Positions 36,571-47,993 of a DNA stretch of 64,000 nucleotides are shown piece after piece (positions within the stretch are counted from its first letter, which is position 1; every line of letters begins with the position of its first letter). A program made the translations under genes and the position numbers. The stretch comes from Rhinopithecus roxellana (Eukaryota > Chordata > Mammalia > Primates > Cercopithecidae). Where the stretch lies: positions 43,017,420 through 43,081,419 of the forward strand of contig NC_044553.1 of NCBI RefSeq assembly GCF_007565055.1, in the 5' to 3' direction. The notes beneath the pieces were generated by a model. It was not told the origin of the DNA and made no database searches. It was given only the letters and a program-made list of their open reading frames with translations.

Positions 36571-36867
36571 TATATGCTGGGCGCAGTGGCTCATGCCTAT
36601 AATCCCAGCACTTTGGGAGGCTGAGGTGGGCAGATCACTTGAGGTCAGGAGTTTGAGACCAGCCTGGCCAATATGGTGAAACCCGTCTCTACTAAAAATA
36701 CAAAAAAATTAACCAGGCATGGTGGTGCCTACTTGTAATCCCAGCTACTCGGGAAGCTGAGGCAAGAGAATTGCTTGAACATGGGAGGCGGAGGTGGCAG
36801 TGAGCTGAGATAGCACCATCGCACTCCAGCCTGGGAGACAGAGCAAGACTCCATCTCAAAAAACACA
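36571..36867 (+). mobile_element. Alu
   Basis: Full-length, about 270 bp from exon e15 on its upstream (right) side, inverted relative to the Alu at 35612. Confidence 0.92.
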
Positions 36868-37236
36868 TTATATTAATATTATTGAATGGCATACACATTT
36901 CTCTATGAGACATTTTAAAAGAGACACTCAGGAGTCCCTAGGAATACCCTGCAGGTTATTACAAGTTCTTTCAGGGTCCCTACTTTAGTAGAAAACTAAG
37001 TGCCTGTCTCAGCCTGCCATTCCACTTACTGCCTTCTGAACATTTTACTTACCTAGTAATAGTTATAGACCCAGAAGGTGCATGTATACGGCACAAAATC
37101 AAAGATCATTTTTGCTGGTCTGTATATTTTTCCGTGTCAGTTAAATGTAATCCACCAGTATAGTTAATCAAGAGTTGACTTAAATATGATTCAATCTATC
37201 AAAAAGTAATTTACGAAAACAGAAGTTTCAAATTAC

Positions 37237-37344
37237 CTTCCAAAACCACTGTATAACCTGATGATTTGCACTGTAGCCATTTTTATACTTTGTATGTTCC
37301 CTCCAGTCATTCACATCGACATCTCCCAGTCCACACATAAGAAG
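37237..37344 (-). CDS. NEDD4: NEDD4 exon e14 (HECT, towards the lobe hinge)
   Basis: The exon has 36 codons (775-810), phase 0, from LLMCGLGDVDVNDWREHTKY to HQVIQWFWK. Its 81-bp intron to e13 is the shortest seen here. The donor GTAATT is at 37231-37236. Confidence 0.97.
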
Positions 37345-37425
37345 CTACGTAAGAAATGTCAAATTATAAACAAGGAAAATAATGGGTTTGAAATTTCTGT
37401 TCCAACAGAAAATGTTATGTCTTAC

Positions 37426-37485
37426 CTCTAGTTCATTTTCATCAAAAATTTTGATGAGATCCTGTGGTATTAGTTCAAAGAATCC
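37426..37485 (-). CDS. NEDD4: NEDD4 exon e13 (HECT)
   Basis: The exon has 20 codons (755-774), phase 0: GFFELIPQDLIKIFDENELE. This helix motif is shared by NEDD4-family HECT domains. Donor GTAAG is at 37421-37425. Confidence 0.97.
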
Positions 37486-37710
37486 CTAGAAAAAAGATGT
37501 ATTTAAAAACCTGATGGACAGGGCCAATGGCCTTTCCTATGCTCCAGCTTCTGGGTGCTACTGGAAGAATCCCACAGACACACAAGTTTCTACCACTACA
37601 CAATCATGGGCTCTTCACTGAGATCTCAATATTGGCCAGAAAATGTACATGTGCACAGTCTGTTCTCTCATTTATTCCTCAAAGTGGCTATTTTTAAAAC
37701 TTCCTGTGGC

Positions 37711-37946
37711 CAGGCACAGTGGCTCATGCCTGTAATCCCAGCACTTTGGGAGGCTGAGGTGGGCGGACTGCTTGACTCAAGGAATTTGAGACTAGCCTGG
37801 GAAACATGGTGAAACACTGTCTCCACAAAAAAATACAACAATTAGCCAGGCATGGTGGTGTGAACCTGTAGTCCCAGCTACTGGGGAGGCTGAGGTATTC
37901 CAGCCTCGGCGACAAAGTGAGATCCTGTCTCAAAACAAGAACAACA
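37711..37946 (+). mobile_element. Alu with internal deletion
   Basis: Plus-strand Alu in which the right arm is shortened (GGCTGAGGTATTCCAGCCTC junction). Confidence 0.88.
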
Positions 37947-37999
37947 ACAAAAAACAAATTTGCCAGCCTTCTCAAGCCTCCACATCACCCCTTCTTTAC

Positions 38000-39520
38000 C
38001 GTAGGTAAGTGTAAGTTCTATTTGAGGGAAAACAGAGGCAATTATGCATGACGGAACTCCCTCAAGCTTCTGCATGCCTGCGTCCCAACCATCACCAACA
38101 CCTGTCATGGCCTCATTCCCGCCGCAGTGGAAGACAGAAGTGCCACCTCTTCTTTCAGGCTAGGCCTGCACCTGTGCTTCACCTGCTCCTCAGGGAGGTC
38201 ATCTCACTAGACCTCTTTCTCTTTATTGGCTCACTCTGTATGCATTTAAATTTGCTCAAGCCATATCTACCTTTAAAGCAAGCAAACAAAAAACAAAAAC
38301 AAAACTAATGACCGTCTTTTTCCCTTCACAGGCAAGTTCTTGACAGTGTTATACACTTAGCAAATCCATTCACTCACCTCCCATCTAACACTCAACCCAC
38401 TGCAATCAGACTTCTACACTACAGCTTCCTTGAAATTGTTCTGGAAAAAGTCAAAGACAGCTTTGCAGCTATATCTAACAAACACATTTAATTCCTTATC
38501 ATATTTGACTTCTTTGCAGTATGATATGATTACAACCATCTTTGCTATTGAAACTCTCTCTGCTCTTCATACCTTTCTGTCTGCCTTTGTTAATTTCCTT
38601 ATTTCCTTTACAGTCTCCTGGTTTGTTTTTTTTTTTTCTTTTTTCTCCCATGCCCTAACCTGTCCATTCATAAACCATCCATTCAAAACAACAGTTAAGA
38701 TGCTGGTGTTTCCAGTTCTCTCTCCACATGTCAGCCATCCACTTTCACTGCCCTTTCACATTTTCCATTGTATCGAGTTCGCAGCTTCACTACACATAGG
38801 CAAATGATCCCCAAATTCATACATCTCTATCCTTGAAGTCTCCCTTTCTGAATGCCTTTCAAATGCTCATGAAGCTCTGACCACCACCACTATCTTCATT
38901 CCCTTCCCATTCCTGTCTCAACTCCCTCACCATTCCCTTAATTCCTTACCATTTCTCACCAAGATTATGTAGCACTTTCCCAACTCTCCTGGGAAGTCTC
39001 TGCTGCTAGTATTGCTCTCCTCTAACTCGCTCTACATAGCACTTCCAGAATGATCTGAAACATACATTGAATCTTGGTGTCTTACTGGTTAATAGCCTTT
39101 AATGCTACCTTCCTTCCCCCTCCCTGAAATTCAGAGAAAACTCCAGACTGTACTGCTTCACACACAGGCCCTGTATAAGCCGGTCTGTTAGCTCTGCAGG
39201 CTGATCGTTTCCCTCTTGCATTCTCTCACCCAGCATACTCAACTGCCTGTGGGTACAGCCTACCTTCCTGCCAGACTTCACATATGCTGCTCCTGCTGCT
39301 TACAACTGCATTTCCCTCTTCTCCATGGTTGGCCAATCCCTCTAGTCCTTCTTTGTCCCTTCCTTTGCCCCTCCCTGGTTTGTACTCTTCTCTGCTCACC
39401 TAGCACTTTATGCTTGCCTCTGTTCATTTCTCTCTTTACATCATACATCCCTTAATAGCAGGACTTATGTCTTTTGGCCTGGGACAGCACCATACACACA
39501 GTACTCAAAACGGAATTTAT
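38000..39520 (+). repeat. Ancient LINE-2-like relics in the e12-e13 intron
   Basis: C/T-rich DNA resembling L2 3' regions, most clearly at about 39150-39510 (ACTTCACATATGCTG, CTTTGCCCCTCCCTGG, TAATAGCAGGACTTATGTC). The assignment is tentative, and weaker to the left. Confidence 0.4.
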
Positions 39521-39534
39521 GAAAAAGTATGTGA

Positions 39535-39563
39535 TACACACACACACACACATACACACACAT
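39535..39563. repeat. (CA)n microsatellite
   Basis: About 13 CA units with one CATA interruption. Confidence 0.9.
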
Positions 39564-40161
39564 TTTAGAGACAAGGTTTCACTCTGTAGCCCAGACTGGA
39601 GTGCAGTGGTGCCATCATAGCTCACAGATCACTGTAGCCTCGACTTCCTAGGCTCAAGTGATTCTCTAGCCTCAGCCTCCCAAGTAGCTGTGACCATACG
39701 CACATGCCATGACACCAAGCTATTTTTTTTTTTTTTTTTTTTGGAGATGAAGTCTCGCTCCATTGCCCAGGCTGGAGTGCAGTGGCGTGATCTCAGCTCA
39801 GTGCAACCTCTGCCTCTCGGGTTCAAGCAATTCCCCTGCCTCAGCCTCCTGAGTAGCTGGGACTGCAGGTGCACGCCACCACATCCAACTAATTTCTTTG
39901 TATTTTTAGAAGAGATGGGGTTTCACCATGTTGGCCAGACTGGTCTGAAACTCCTGACCTCAGGCAATCCACCAGCCTCGGCCTCCCAAAGTGCTGGGAT
40001 TACAGGCATGAGCCACCGTGCCCAGCCTAATTTTAAATTTTTTATAGAGATAAGGTCTTCCTATGTTGTCCATGCTGGTCTCAAACTCTGGGCTCAAGCA
40101 GTCCTCCCGCCTCATCCTCCTCAAGTGTTGGGATTATAGGCATGAGCCACCACGCCCAGCC
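39564..40161 (-). mobile_element. Old Alu split by a younger Alu
   Basis: The older Alu occupies 39564-39720 and 40028-40161. The younger one sits in its middle A-rich linker. Confidence 0.88.
39721..40027 (-). mobile_element. Nested Alu
   Basis: Complete Alu with its own 22-base T tail, inserted in the same orientation inside the older Alu. Confidence 0.9.
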
Positions 40162-40351
40162 AGATACTTATTTAACAGAAGAGTGTAAGTTATCTTAAGA
40201 AATGAGTGCTCTGACAATCTGTCTACCAATTGGGGAAATTTTAAGTAACTTACTAATTTATATTCTGAATAAAATATAGCCACAAAGAAAGGCAGCTATA
40301 TGTCTTCACATGTAAATATCCCCAATAAATATCTGATAAAAGAAGAAAGTA

Positions 40352-40642
40352 GGCTGAGTGCGGTGGCTCATGCCTGTAATCCCAGCACTTTGGGAGGCCA
40401 AGGCGGGTGGATCACTTGAGGTCTGGAGTTCGAGATCAGTTTGACCAACATGGTGAAACGCTGTGTGTACTAAAAATATAAAAATTAGCTGGGTGTGGTG
40501 GCGGGCACCTGTAATCCCAGCTACTCAAGAGGCTGAGGCAGGAGAATTGCTTGAACCTGGGAGGTACAGGTTGCAGTGAGCTGAGATCAGGCCACTGCAT
40601 TCCAGTCTGGGCGACAGAGTGAGACTCTGTCTCAAAAAAAAA
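40352..40642 (+). mobile_element. Alu
   Basis: Full-length plus-strand Alu from GGCTGAGTGCGGTGGC to its A tail. Confidence 0.92.
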
Positions 40643-40930
40643 AGAAGAAAGTCACAAAACAAAATGTCTAAGGTGATCCTATTTAGAAAAACAAACAATA
40701 CGTTATACTATGCCTAAAGCACTCTTGTTCTTTTGCTGTCCTAAGGTGAAGGGAATGGAACAGGGAAAAGGCTTGGGGGAAAGGGACCTGTCAATGTTTA
40801 TTGTCTAGACTTCTTGAATGACTAAATGAAATATTTAGTTAATATAAAAATATAATTTAGAATGATTTCACAAAACAAGCCATACACTTATTTTTCTCAG
40901 ATGTGATGAGGCCCAATATTTGAAACTTAT

Positions 40931-41027
40931 GGGTGCAGCACACCAACATGGTACATGTATACATATGTAACAAACCTGCACATTGTGCACATGTACCCTA
41001 GAACTTAAAGTATAATAATTAAAAAAA
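40931..41027 (+). mobile_element. Very short L1 3' end with target-site duplication
   Basis: About 97 bases of L1 3' UTR (GGTACATGTATACATATG ... CCTAGAACTTAAAG and A tail) lie between copies of GAAACTTATGGGT (40922-40934 and 41028-41040). It is 58 bp from exon e12. Confidence 0.88.
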
Positions 41028-41084
41028 GAAACTTATGGGTTATACTATGAAATTATGGAAGAGCAAATAAAAGAAAACGAATAC

Positions 41085-41145
41085 CTCTTTAAAAGCAGCC
41101 ATTTGCTTCTGGATTCGGTTTACAAATCGCCATTGTATTACAAGA
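41085..41145 (-). CDS. NEDD4: NEDD4 exon e12 (HECT)
   Basis: The 61-bp exon completes Tyr734 and encodes LVIQWRFVNRIQKQMAAFKE to residue 754. Donor GTAT begins at 41084. A short 257-bp intron separates it from e11. Confidence 0.97.
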
Positions 41146-41402
41146 CTAAAAAGAAACAACATTTCATTTTCACCTGAACCAAGACAAAATTCTGAGTCAC
41201 AATTATTCTAGTTAGAAACAAAAACTAAAGGCTAGCTGAGCCCAGTGCAAAAGCTGAATACGAGTGCTTGCTACTGCATTGTGATAGAGAAAAAGAACAT
41301 TGAGATTCTGGCCAAGGGGACAGAGAAAGATGGTAAGTGGAGTCTTTTTGGAGTAAAGTACAGAATTATGTCCCATAAAATAATTATTAACAAAATACTT
41401 AC

Positions 41403-41476
41403 TAAATATATTCCTTTTTGTTCTTATTGGTGACAACTATTTCTGATCCACCATTTTTCAGCTCATGTTGGTGTGT
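41403..41476 (-). CDS. NEDD4: NEDD4 exon e11 (HECT)
   Basis: The 74-bp exon encodes THQHELKNGGSEIVVTNKNK then KEYI, residues 710-733, and two bases of Tyr734. The donor GTAAGT is at 41397-41402 and the acceptor AG at 41477-41478. It is the first exon after the intronic L1 in the direction of transcription. Confidence 0.97.
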
Positions 41477-41610
41477 CTAAAGTTAAACACAATAACTTGA
41501 TATGTTATTTTACTGAGAAAAATTTCAAAACTATACATATTGTAGTTATACAAGAAACCTGGTGTTTTAAATTAAGTCCAGTCACAAGTTAAAAGCTAAG
41601 AAAACTTAAG

Positions 41611-42644
41611 GTCCTGGGAGCAAGATGGCCGAATAGGAACAGCTCCAGTCTCCAACTCCCAATGCGAGCGACACAGAAGACCGGTGATTTCTGCATTTTC
41701 AACTGAGGTACTGGGGTCATCTCACTAGGGAGTGCCGGACAATCGGTGCTGGTCAGCTGCTGCAGCCCGACCAGCGAGAGCTGAAGCAGGGCGAAGCATC
41801 GCCTCACCTGGGAAGCGCAAGGGGGAAGGGAATCCCTTTTCCTAGCCAGGGGAACTGAGACACACAACACCTAGAAAATCGGGTAACTCCCACCCCAATA
41901 CTGCGCTTTAAGCAAACGGGCACACCAGGAGAATATATCCCACACCTGGCCGGGAGGGTCCCATGCCCACGCAGCCTCCCTCATTGCTAACACAGCAGTC
42001 TGCGATCTAACCGCAAGGCAGCAGCGAGGCTGGGGGAGGGGCGCCCGCCATTGCTGAGGCTTAAGTAGGTAAACAAAGCCACTGGGAAACTCGAACTGGG
42101 TGGAGCTCACAGCAGCTCAAGGAAGCCTGCCTGTCTCTGTAGACTCCACCTCTGGGGACAGGGCACAGCTAAACAACAACAACAAAAAAAGCAGCAGAAG
42201 CCTTTGCAGACGCAAACGACTCTGTCTGACAGCTTTGAAGAGAGCAGTGGATCTCCCAACATGGAGGTTGAGATCTGAGAAGGGACAGACTGCCTGCTCA
42301 AGTGGGTCCCTGACCCCTGAGTAGCCTAACTGGGAGACATCCCCCACTAGGGGCAGTCTGACACCCCACACCTCACAGGGTGGAGTACACCTCTGAGAGG
42401 AAGCTTCCAAAGTAAGAATCAGACAGGTACACTCGCTGTTCAGCAATATTCTATCTTCTGCAACCTCTGCTGCTGATACCCAGGCAAACAGGGTCTGGAC
42501 TGGACCTCAAGCAATCTCCAACAGACCTACAGCTGAAGGTCCTGACTGTTAGAAGGAAAACTATCAAACAGGAAGGACACCTATACCAAAACCCCATCAG
42601 TACGTCACCATCATCAAAGACCAGAGGCAGATAAAACCACAAAG
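41611..42644 (+). promoter_or_regulatory. L1 5' UTR with internal promoter
   Basis: L1 5' UTRs carry an internal sense promoter and, in L1PA families, a known antisense promoter. The YY1 motif is at 41621-41630. The antisense direction here is the NEDD4 direction. A 79-codon minus-strand open frame (41871-42110) overlaps the place where primate L1 has the small antisense ORF0, but I cannot confirm identity. Confidence 0.75.
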
Positions 42645-43661
42645 ATGGGGAAAAAGCAGGGCAGAAAAGCTGGAAATTCAAAAAATAAGAGCGCATCTCC
42701 CCCTGCAAAGGAGCGCAGCCCATCGCCAGCAACGGATCAAAGCTGGTCAGAGAATGACTTTGACGAGATGAGAGAAGAAGGCTTCAGTCCATCAAACTTC
42801 TCAGAGCTAAAGGAGGAATTACACACCCAGCGCAAAGAAACTAAAAATCTTGAAAAAAGAGTGGAAGAATTGACAGCTAGACTAATTAATGCAGAGAAGG
42901 TCATAAACGAAATGACAGAGATGAAAACCATGACACGAGAAATACGTGACAAATGCACAAGCTTCAGTAACCGATTCCATCAACTGGAAGAAAGAGTATC
43001 AGCGATTGAGGATCAAATGAATGAAATGAAGCGAGAAGAGAAACCAAAAGAAAAAAGAAGAAAAAGAAATGAACAAAGCCTGCAAGAAGTATGGGATTAT
43101 GTAAAAAGACCAAATCTACGTCTGATTGGGGTGCCTGAAAGTGAGGGGGAAAATGGAACCAAGCTGGAAAACACTCTTCAGGATATCATCCAGGAGAACT
43201 TCCCCAACCTAGTAGGGCAGGCCAACATTCAAATTCAGGAAATACAGAGAACGCCACAAAGATACTCCTCCAGAAGAGCAACTCTAAGACACATAATTGC
43301 CAGATTCACCAAAGTTGAAATGAAGGAAAAAATCTTAAGGGCAGCCAGAGAGAAAGGTCGGGTTACCCACAAAGGGAAGCCCATCAGACTAAGAGCAGAT
43401 CTCTCGGCAGAAACTCTACAAGCCAGAAGAGAGTGGGGGCCAATATTCAACATTCTTAAAGAAAAGAATTTTAAACCCAGAATTTCATATCCAGCCAAAC
43501 TAAGTTTCATCAGTGAAGGAGAAATAAAATCCTTTACAGATAAGCAAATGCTTAGAGATTTTGTCACCACCAGGCCTGCCTTACAAGAGACCCTGAAGGA
43601 AGCCCTAAACATGGAAAGGAACAACTGGTACCAGCCATTGCAAAAACATGCCAAAATGTAA
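42645..43661 (+). CDS. L1 ORF1 protein, open reading frame intact
   Basis: This 338-codon frame equals the usual length of primate L1 ORF1p, an RNA-binding trimeric chaperone of the L1 ribonucleoprotein. The start context follows ACCACAAAGATGGGG. The order is a basic N-terminus, a heptad coiled coil (about residues 50-150), an RRM region with WDYVKRPNLRLIGVPES, and a C-terminal domain ending NHAKM-like as KHAKM. The coiled-coil half differs most from human L1Hs as I recall it, as is usual for this fast-evolving part. Whether it is expressed is unknown. Confidence 0.93.
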   Translation: MGKKQGRKAGNSKNKSASPPAKERSPSPATDQSWSENDFDEMREEGFSPSNFSELKEELHTQRKETKNLEKRVEELTARLINAEKVINEMTEMKTMTREIRDKCTSFSNRFHQLEERVSAIEDQMNEMKREEKPKEKRRKRNEQSLQEVWDYVKRPNLRLIGVPESEGENGTKLENTLQDIIQENFPNLVGQANIQIQEIQRTPQRYSSRRATLRHIIARFTKVEMKEKILRAAREKGRVTHKGKPIRLRADLSAETLQARREWGPIFNILKEKNFKPRISYPAKLSFISEGEIKSFTDKQMLRDFVTTRPALQETLKEALNMERNNWYQPLQKHAKM

Positions 43662-43724
43662 AGACCATCGAGGCTAGGAAGAAACTGCATCAACTAACGA
43701 GGAAAATAACCAGTTAATATCATA

Positions 43725-46700
43725 ATGGCAGGATCAAGTTCACACATAACAATATTAACCTTAAATGTAAATGGACTAAATGCTCCAATTAAAAGACACA
43801 GACTGGCAAACTGGATTAAGAGTCAAGACCCACCAGTCTGCTGTATTCAGGAGACCCATCTCACATGCAGAGACATACATAGGCTCAAAATAAAGGGATG
43901 GAGGAAGATCTACCAAGCAAATGGAGAACAAAAGAAAGCAGGGGTTGCAATCCTAGTCTCTGATAAAACAGACTTTAAACCATCAAAGATCAAAAGAGAC
44001 AAAGAAGGCCATTACATAATGGTAAAGGGATCAATTCAACAGGAAGAGCTAACTATCCTAAATATATATGCACCCAATACAGGAACACCCAGATTCATAA
44101 AGCAAGTCCTTAGAGACTTACAAAGAGACTTAGACTCCCATACAATAATAATGGGAGACTTCAACACCCCACTGTCAACATTAGACAGATCAACGAGACA
44201 GAAAGTTAACAAGGATATCCAGGAATTGAACTCATCTCTGCACCAAGCGGACCTAATAGACATCTATAGAACTCTCCACCCCAAATCAACAGAATATACA
44301 TTCTTCTCAGCACCACATCGCACTTATTCCAAAATTGACCACATAATTGGAAGTAAAGCACTCCTTAGCAAATGTAAAAGAACAGAGATTATAACAAACT
44401 GTCTCTCAGACCACAGTGCAATCAAACTAGAACTCAGGACTAAGAAACTCAATCCAAACCGCTCAACTACATGGAAACTGAACAACCTGCTCCTGAAGGA
44501 CTACTGGGTACATAACGAAATGAAGGCAGAAATAAAGATGTTCTTTGAAACCAATGAGAACAAAGATACAACATACCAGAATCTCTGGGACACATTTAAA
44601 GCAGTGTGTAGAGGGAAATTTATAGCACTAAATGCCCACAAGAGAAAGCAGGAAAGATCTAAAACGGACACTCTAACATCACAATTAAAAGAACTAGAGA
44701 GGCAAGAGCAAACACATTTAAAAGCTAGCAGAAGGCAAGAAATAACTAAGATCAGAGCAGAATTGAAGGAGATAGAGACACAAAAAACCCTCCAAAAAAA
44801 TCAATGAATCCAGGAGCTGGTTTTTTGAAAAGATCAACAAAATTGACAGACTGCTAGCAAGACTAATAAAGAAGAAAAGAGAGAGGAATCAAATAGATGC
44901 AATAAAAAATGATAAAGGGGATATCACCACCGACCCCACAGAAATACAAACTACCATCAGAGAATACTATAAACACCTCTATGCAAATCAACTAGAAAAT
45001 CTAGAAGAAATGGATAATTTCCTGGACACTTACACTCTTCCAAGACTAAACCAGGAAGAAGTTGAATCCCTGAATAGACCAATAGCAGGCTCTGAAATTG
45101 AGGCAACAATTAATAGCCTACCAACCAAAAAAAGTCCAGGACCAGATGGATTCACAGCTGAATTCTACCAGAGGTACAAGGAGGAGCTGGTACCATTCCT
45201 TCTGAAACTATTCCAATCAATAGAAAAAGAGGGAATCCTCCCTAACTCATTTTATGAGGCCAACATCATCCTGATAGCAAAGCCTGGCAGAGACACAACA
45301 AAAAAAGAGAATTTTAGACCAATATCCCTGATGAACATCGATGCAAAAATCCTCAATAAAATACTGGCAAACCGGATTCAGCAGCACATCAAAAAGCTTA
45401 TCCACCATGATCAAGTGGGCTTCATCCCTGGGATGCAAGGCTGGTTCAACATTCGCAAATCAGTAAATGTAATCCAGCATATAAACAGAACCAAAGACAA
45501 TAACCACATGATTATCTCAATAGATGCAGAAAAGGCTTTTGACAAAATTCAACAGCCCTTCATGCTAAAAACGCTCAACAAATTCGGTATTGATGGAACA
45601 TACCTCAAAATAATAAGAGCTATTTATGAAAACCCACAGCTAATATCATACTGAATGGGAGAAAACTGGAAAAATTCCCTTTGAAAACTGGCACAAGACA
45701 GGGATGCCCTCTCTCACCACTCCTATTCAACATAGTGTTGGAAGTTCTGGCTAGGGCAATCAGGCAAGAGAAAGAAATCAAGGGTATTCAGTTAGGAAAA
45801 GAAGAAGTCAAATTGTCCCTGTTTGCAGATGACGTGATTGTATATTTAGAAAACCGCATCGTCTCAGCCCAAAATCTCCTTAAGCTGATAAGCAACTTCA
45901 GCAAAGTCTCAGGATACAAAATTCATGTGCAAAAATCACAAGCATTCTTATACACCAGTAACAGACAAGCAGAGAGCCAAATCAGGAATGAACTTCCATT
46001 CACAATTGCTTCAAAGAGAATAAAATACCTAGGAATCCAACTTACAAGGGATGTCAAGGACCTCTTCAAGGAGAACTACAAACCACTGCTCAGTGAAATA
46101 AAAGAGGACACAAACAAATGAAAGAACATACCATGCTAATGGATAGGAAGAATCAGTATCGTGAAAATGGCCATACTGCCCAAGGTTATTTATAGATTCA
46201 ATGCCATCCCCATCAAGCTACCAATGAGTTTCTTCACAGAATTGGAAAAAACTGCTTTAAAGTTCATATGGAACCAAAAAAGAGCCCGCATTGCCAAGAC
46301 AATCCTAAGTCAAAAGGACAAAGCCGGAGGCGTCACGCTACCTGACTTCAAACTATACTACAAGGCTACAGTAACCAAAACAGCATGGTACTGGTACCAA
46401 AACAGAGATATAGACCAATGGAACAGAACAGAGTCCTCAGAAATAATACCACACATCTACAGCCATCTGATCTTTGACAAACCTGAGAGAAACAAGAAAT
46501 GGGGAAAGGATTCCCTATTTAATAAATGGTGCTGGGAAAATTGGCTAGCCGTAAGTAGAAAGCTGAAACTGGATGCTTTCTTTACTCCTTATACGAAGAT
46601 TAATTCAAGATGGATTAGAGACTTAAATGTTAGACCTAATACCATAAAAACCCTAGAAGAAAACCTAGGTAGTACCATTCAGGACATAGGCATGGACAGG

Positions 46701-47510
46701 GACTTCATGTCTAAAACACCAAACGCAACGGCAGCAAAAGCCAAAATTGACAAATGGGATCTAATTAAACTAAAGAGCTTCTGCACAGCAAAAGAAACTA
46801 CCATCAGAGTGAACAGGCAACCTACAGAATGGGAGAAAATTTTTGCAATCTACTCATCTGACAAAGGCCTAATATCCAGAATCTACAAAGAACTCAAACG
46901 AATATACAAGAAGAAAACAAACAACCCCATCAAAAAGTGGGCAAGGGATATGAACAGACATTTCTCAAAAGAAGACATTCATACAGCCAACAGACACATG
47001 AAAAAATGTTCATCATCACTCGCCATCAGAGAAATGCAAATCAAAACCACAATGAGATACCATCTCACACCAGTTAGAATGGCAATCATTAAAAAGTCAG
47101 GAAACAACAGGTGTTGGAGAGGATGTGGAGAAATAGGAACACTTTTACACTGTTGGTGGGATTGTAAACTAGTTCAACCATTATGGAAAACAGTATGACA
47201 ATTCCTCAAGCATCTAGAACTAGATGTACCATATGACCCAGCCATCCCACTACTGGGTATATACCCAAAGGATTATAAATCATGCTGCTATAAAGACACA
47301 TGCACACGTATGTTTATTGCGGCACTATTCACAATAGCAAAGACTTGGAATCAACCCAAATGTCCATCTGTGACAGACTGGATTAAGAAAATGTGGCACA
47401 TATACACCATGGAATACTATGCAGCCATAAAAAAGGATGAGTTTGTGTCCTTTGTAGGGACATGGATGCAGCTGGAAACCATCATTCTTAGCAAACTATC
47501 ACAAGAATAG
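43725..47510 (+). pseudogene. L1 ORF2 (endonuclease-reverse transcriptase), inactivated
   Basis: The first 350-odd codons are open and contain the APE-type endonuclease with its usual residues: Asn14, Glu43 in IQETHL, Asp145/Asn147 in MGDFNTP, Asp205 in KIDHI and His230 in SDHS. The RT motif FADD is at 45822-45833, and the Cys-rich C-terminal part follows. Breaks seen: a one-base gain in an A run at about 44794-44800, a one-base loss near 45630, stops replacing Trp codons at 46119-46121 and 47196-47198, and a late stop at 47508-47510. The element cannot make full ORF2p. Confidence 0.93.
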
Positions 47511-47993
47511 AAAACCAAACACCGCATGTTCTCACTCATAGGTGGGAACTGAACAATGAGATCACTTGGACTCGGGAAGGAGAACATCACACACCGGGGC
47601 CTATCATGGGGAGGGGGGAGGGGGGAAGGATTGCATTGGGAGTTATACCTGATATAAATGATGAACTGATGGGTGCTGACGAGTTGATGGGTGCAGCACA
47701 CCAAGATGGCACAAGTATACATATGTAACAAACCTGCACGTTATGCACATGTACCCTAGAACTTAAAGTATAATTAAAAAAAAAACAAACAAACTTAAAA
47801 TATTAGTTTTACTAAAATAAATATGGAATGAGTCAAATGTTAAAGAAAGCACAAATTCTTGCTGAGAGACAGTTTTTGTTACTGGAAAATAAATGTACAA
47901 ATAGAGCCTAGGAATGTATTCAGTGTACGTATTAACATCTAAACATTTGTTTCACAATTTATGTGCCATTTTAACTGATCAAAATTCACAAAC

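Larger units (their letters stand above)
41611..47790 (+). mobile_element. Full-length L1 (L1PA-type), antisense in a NEDD4 intron
   Basis: The element keeps a 5' UTR of about 1.03 kb beginning with the YY1-site motif CAAGATGGCC, an open ORF1, a broken ORF2, and a 3' UTR with a G-rich tract (47611-47632) and A-rich tail. The 8-bp duplication AAACTTAA flanks it (41602-41609 and 47791-47798). The 5' UTR has an extra segment of about 130 bp (42382-42513) that is absent from the youngest human L1s as I recall them. It fills nearly all of the e10-e11 intron. Confidence 0.95.

Noticed and set aside
42645..43661. ORF1 as a host gene
   Set aside because: Its position, length and motifs are those of L1 ORF1 within a full-length L1.
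41611..47790. Retrotransposition-competent L1
   Set aside because: ORF2 has frameshifts and several stops, so it cannot mobilise by itself.
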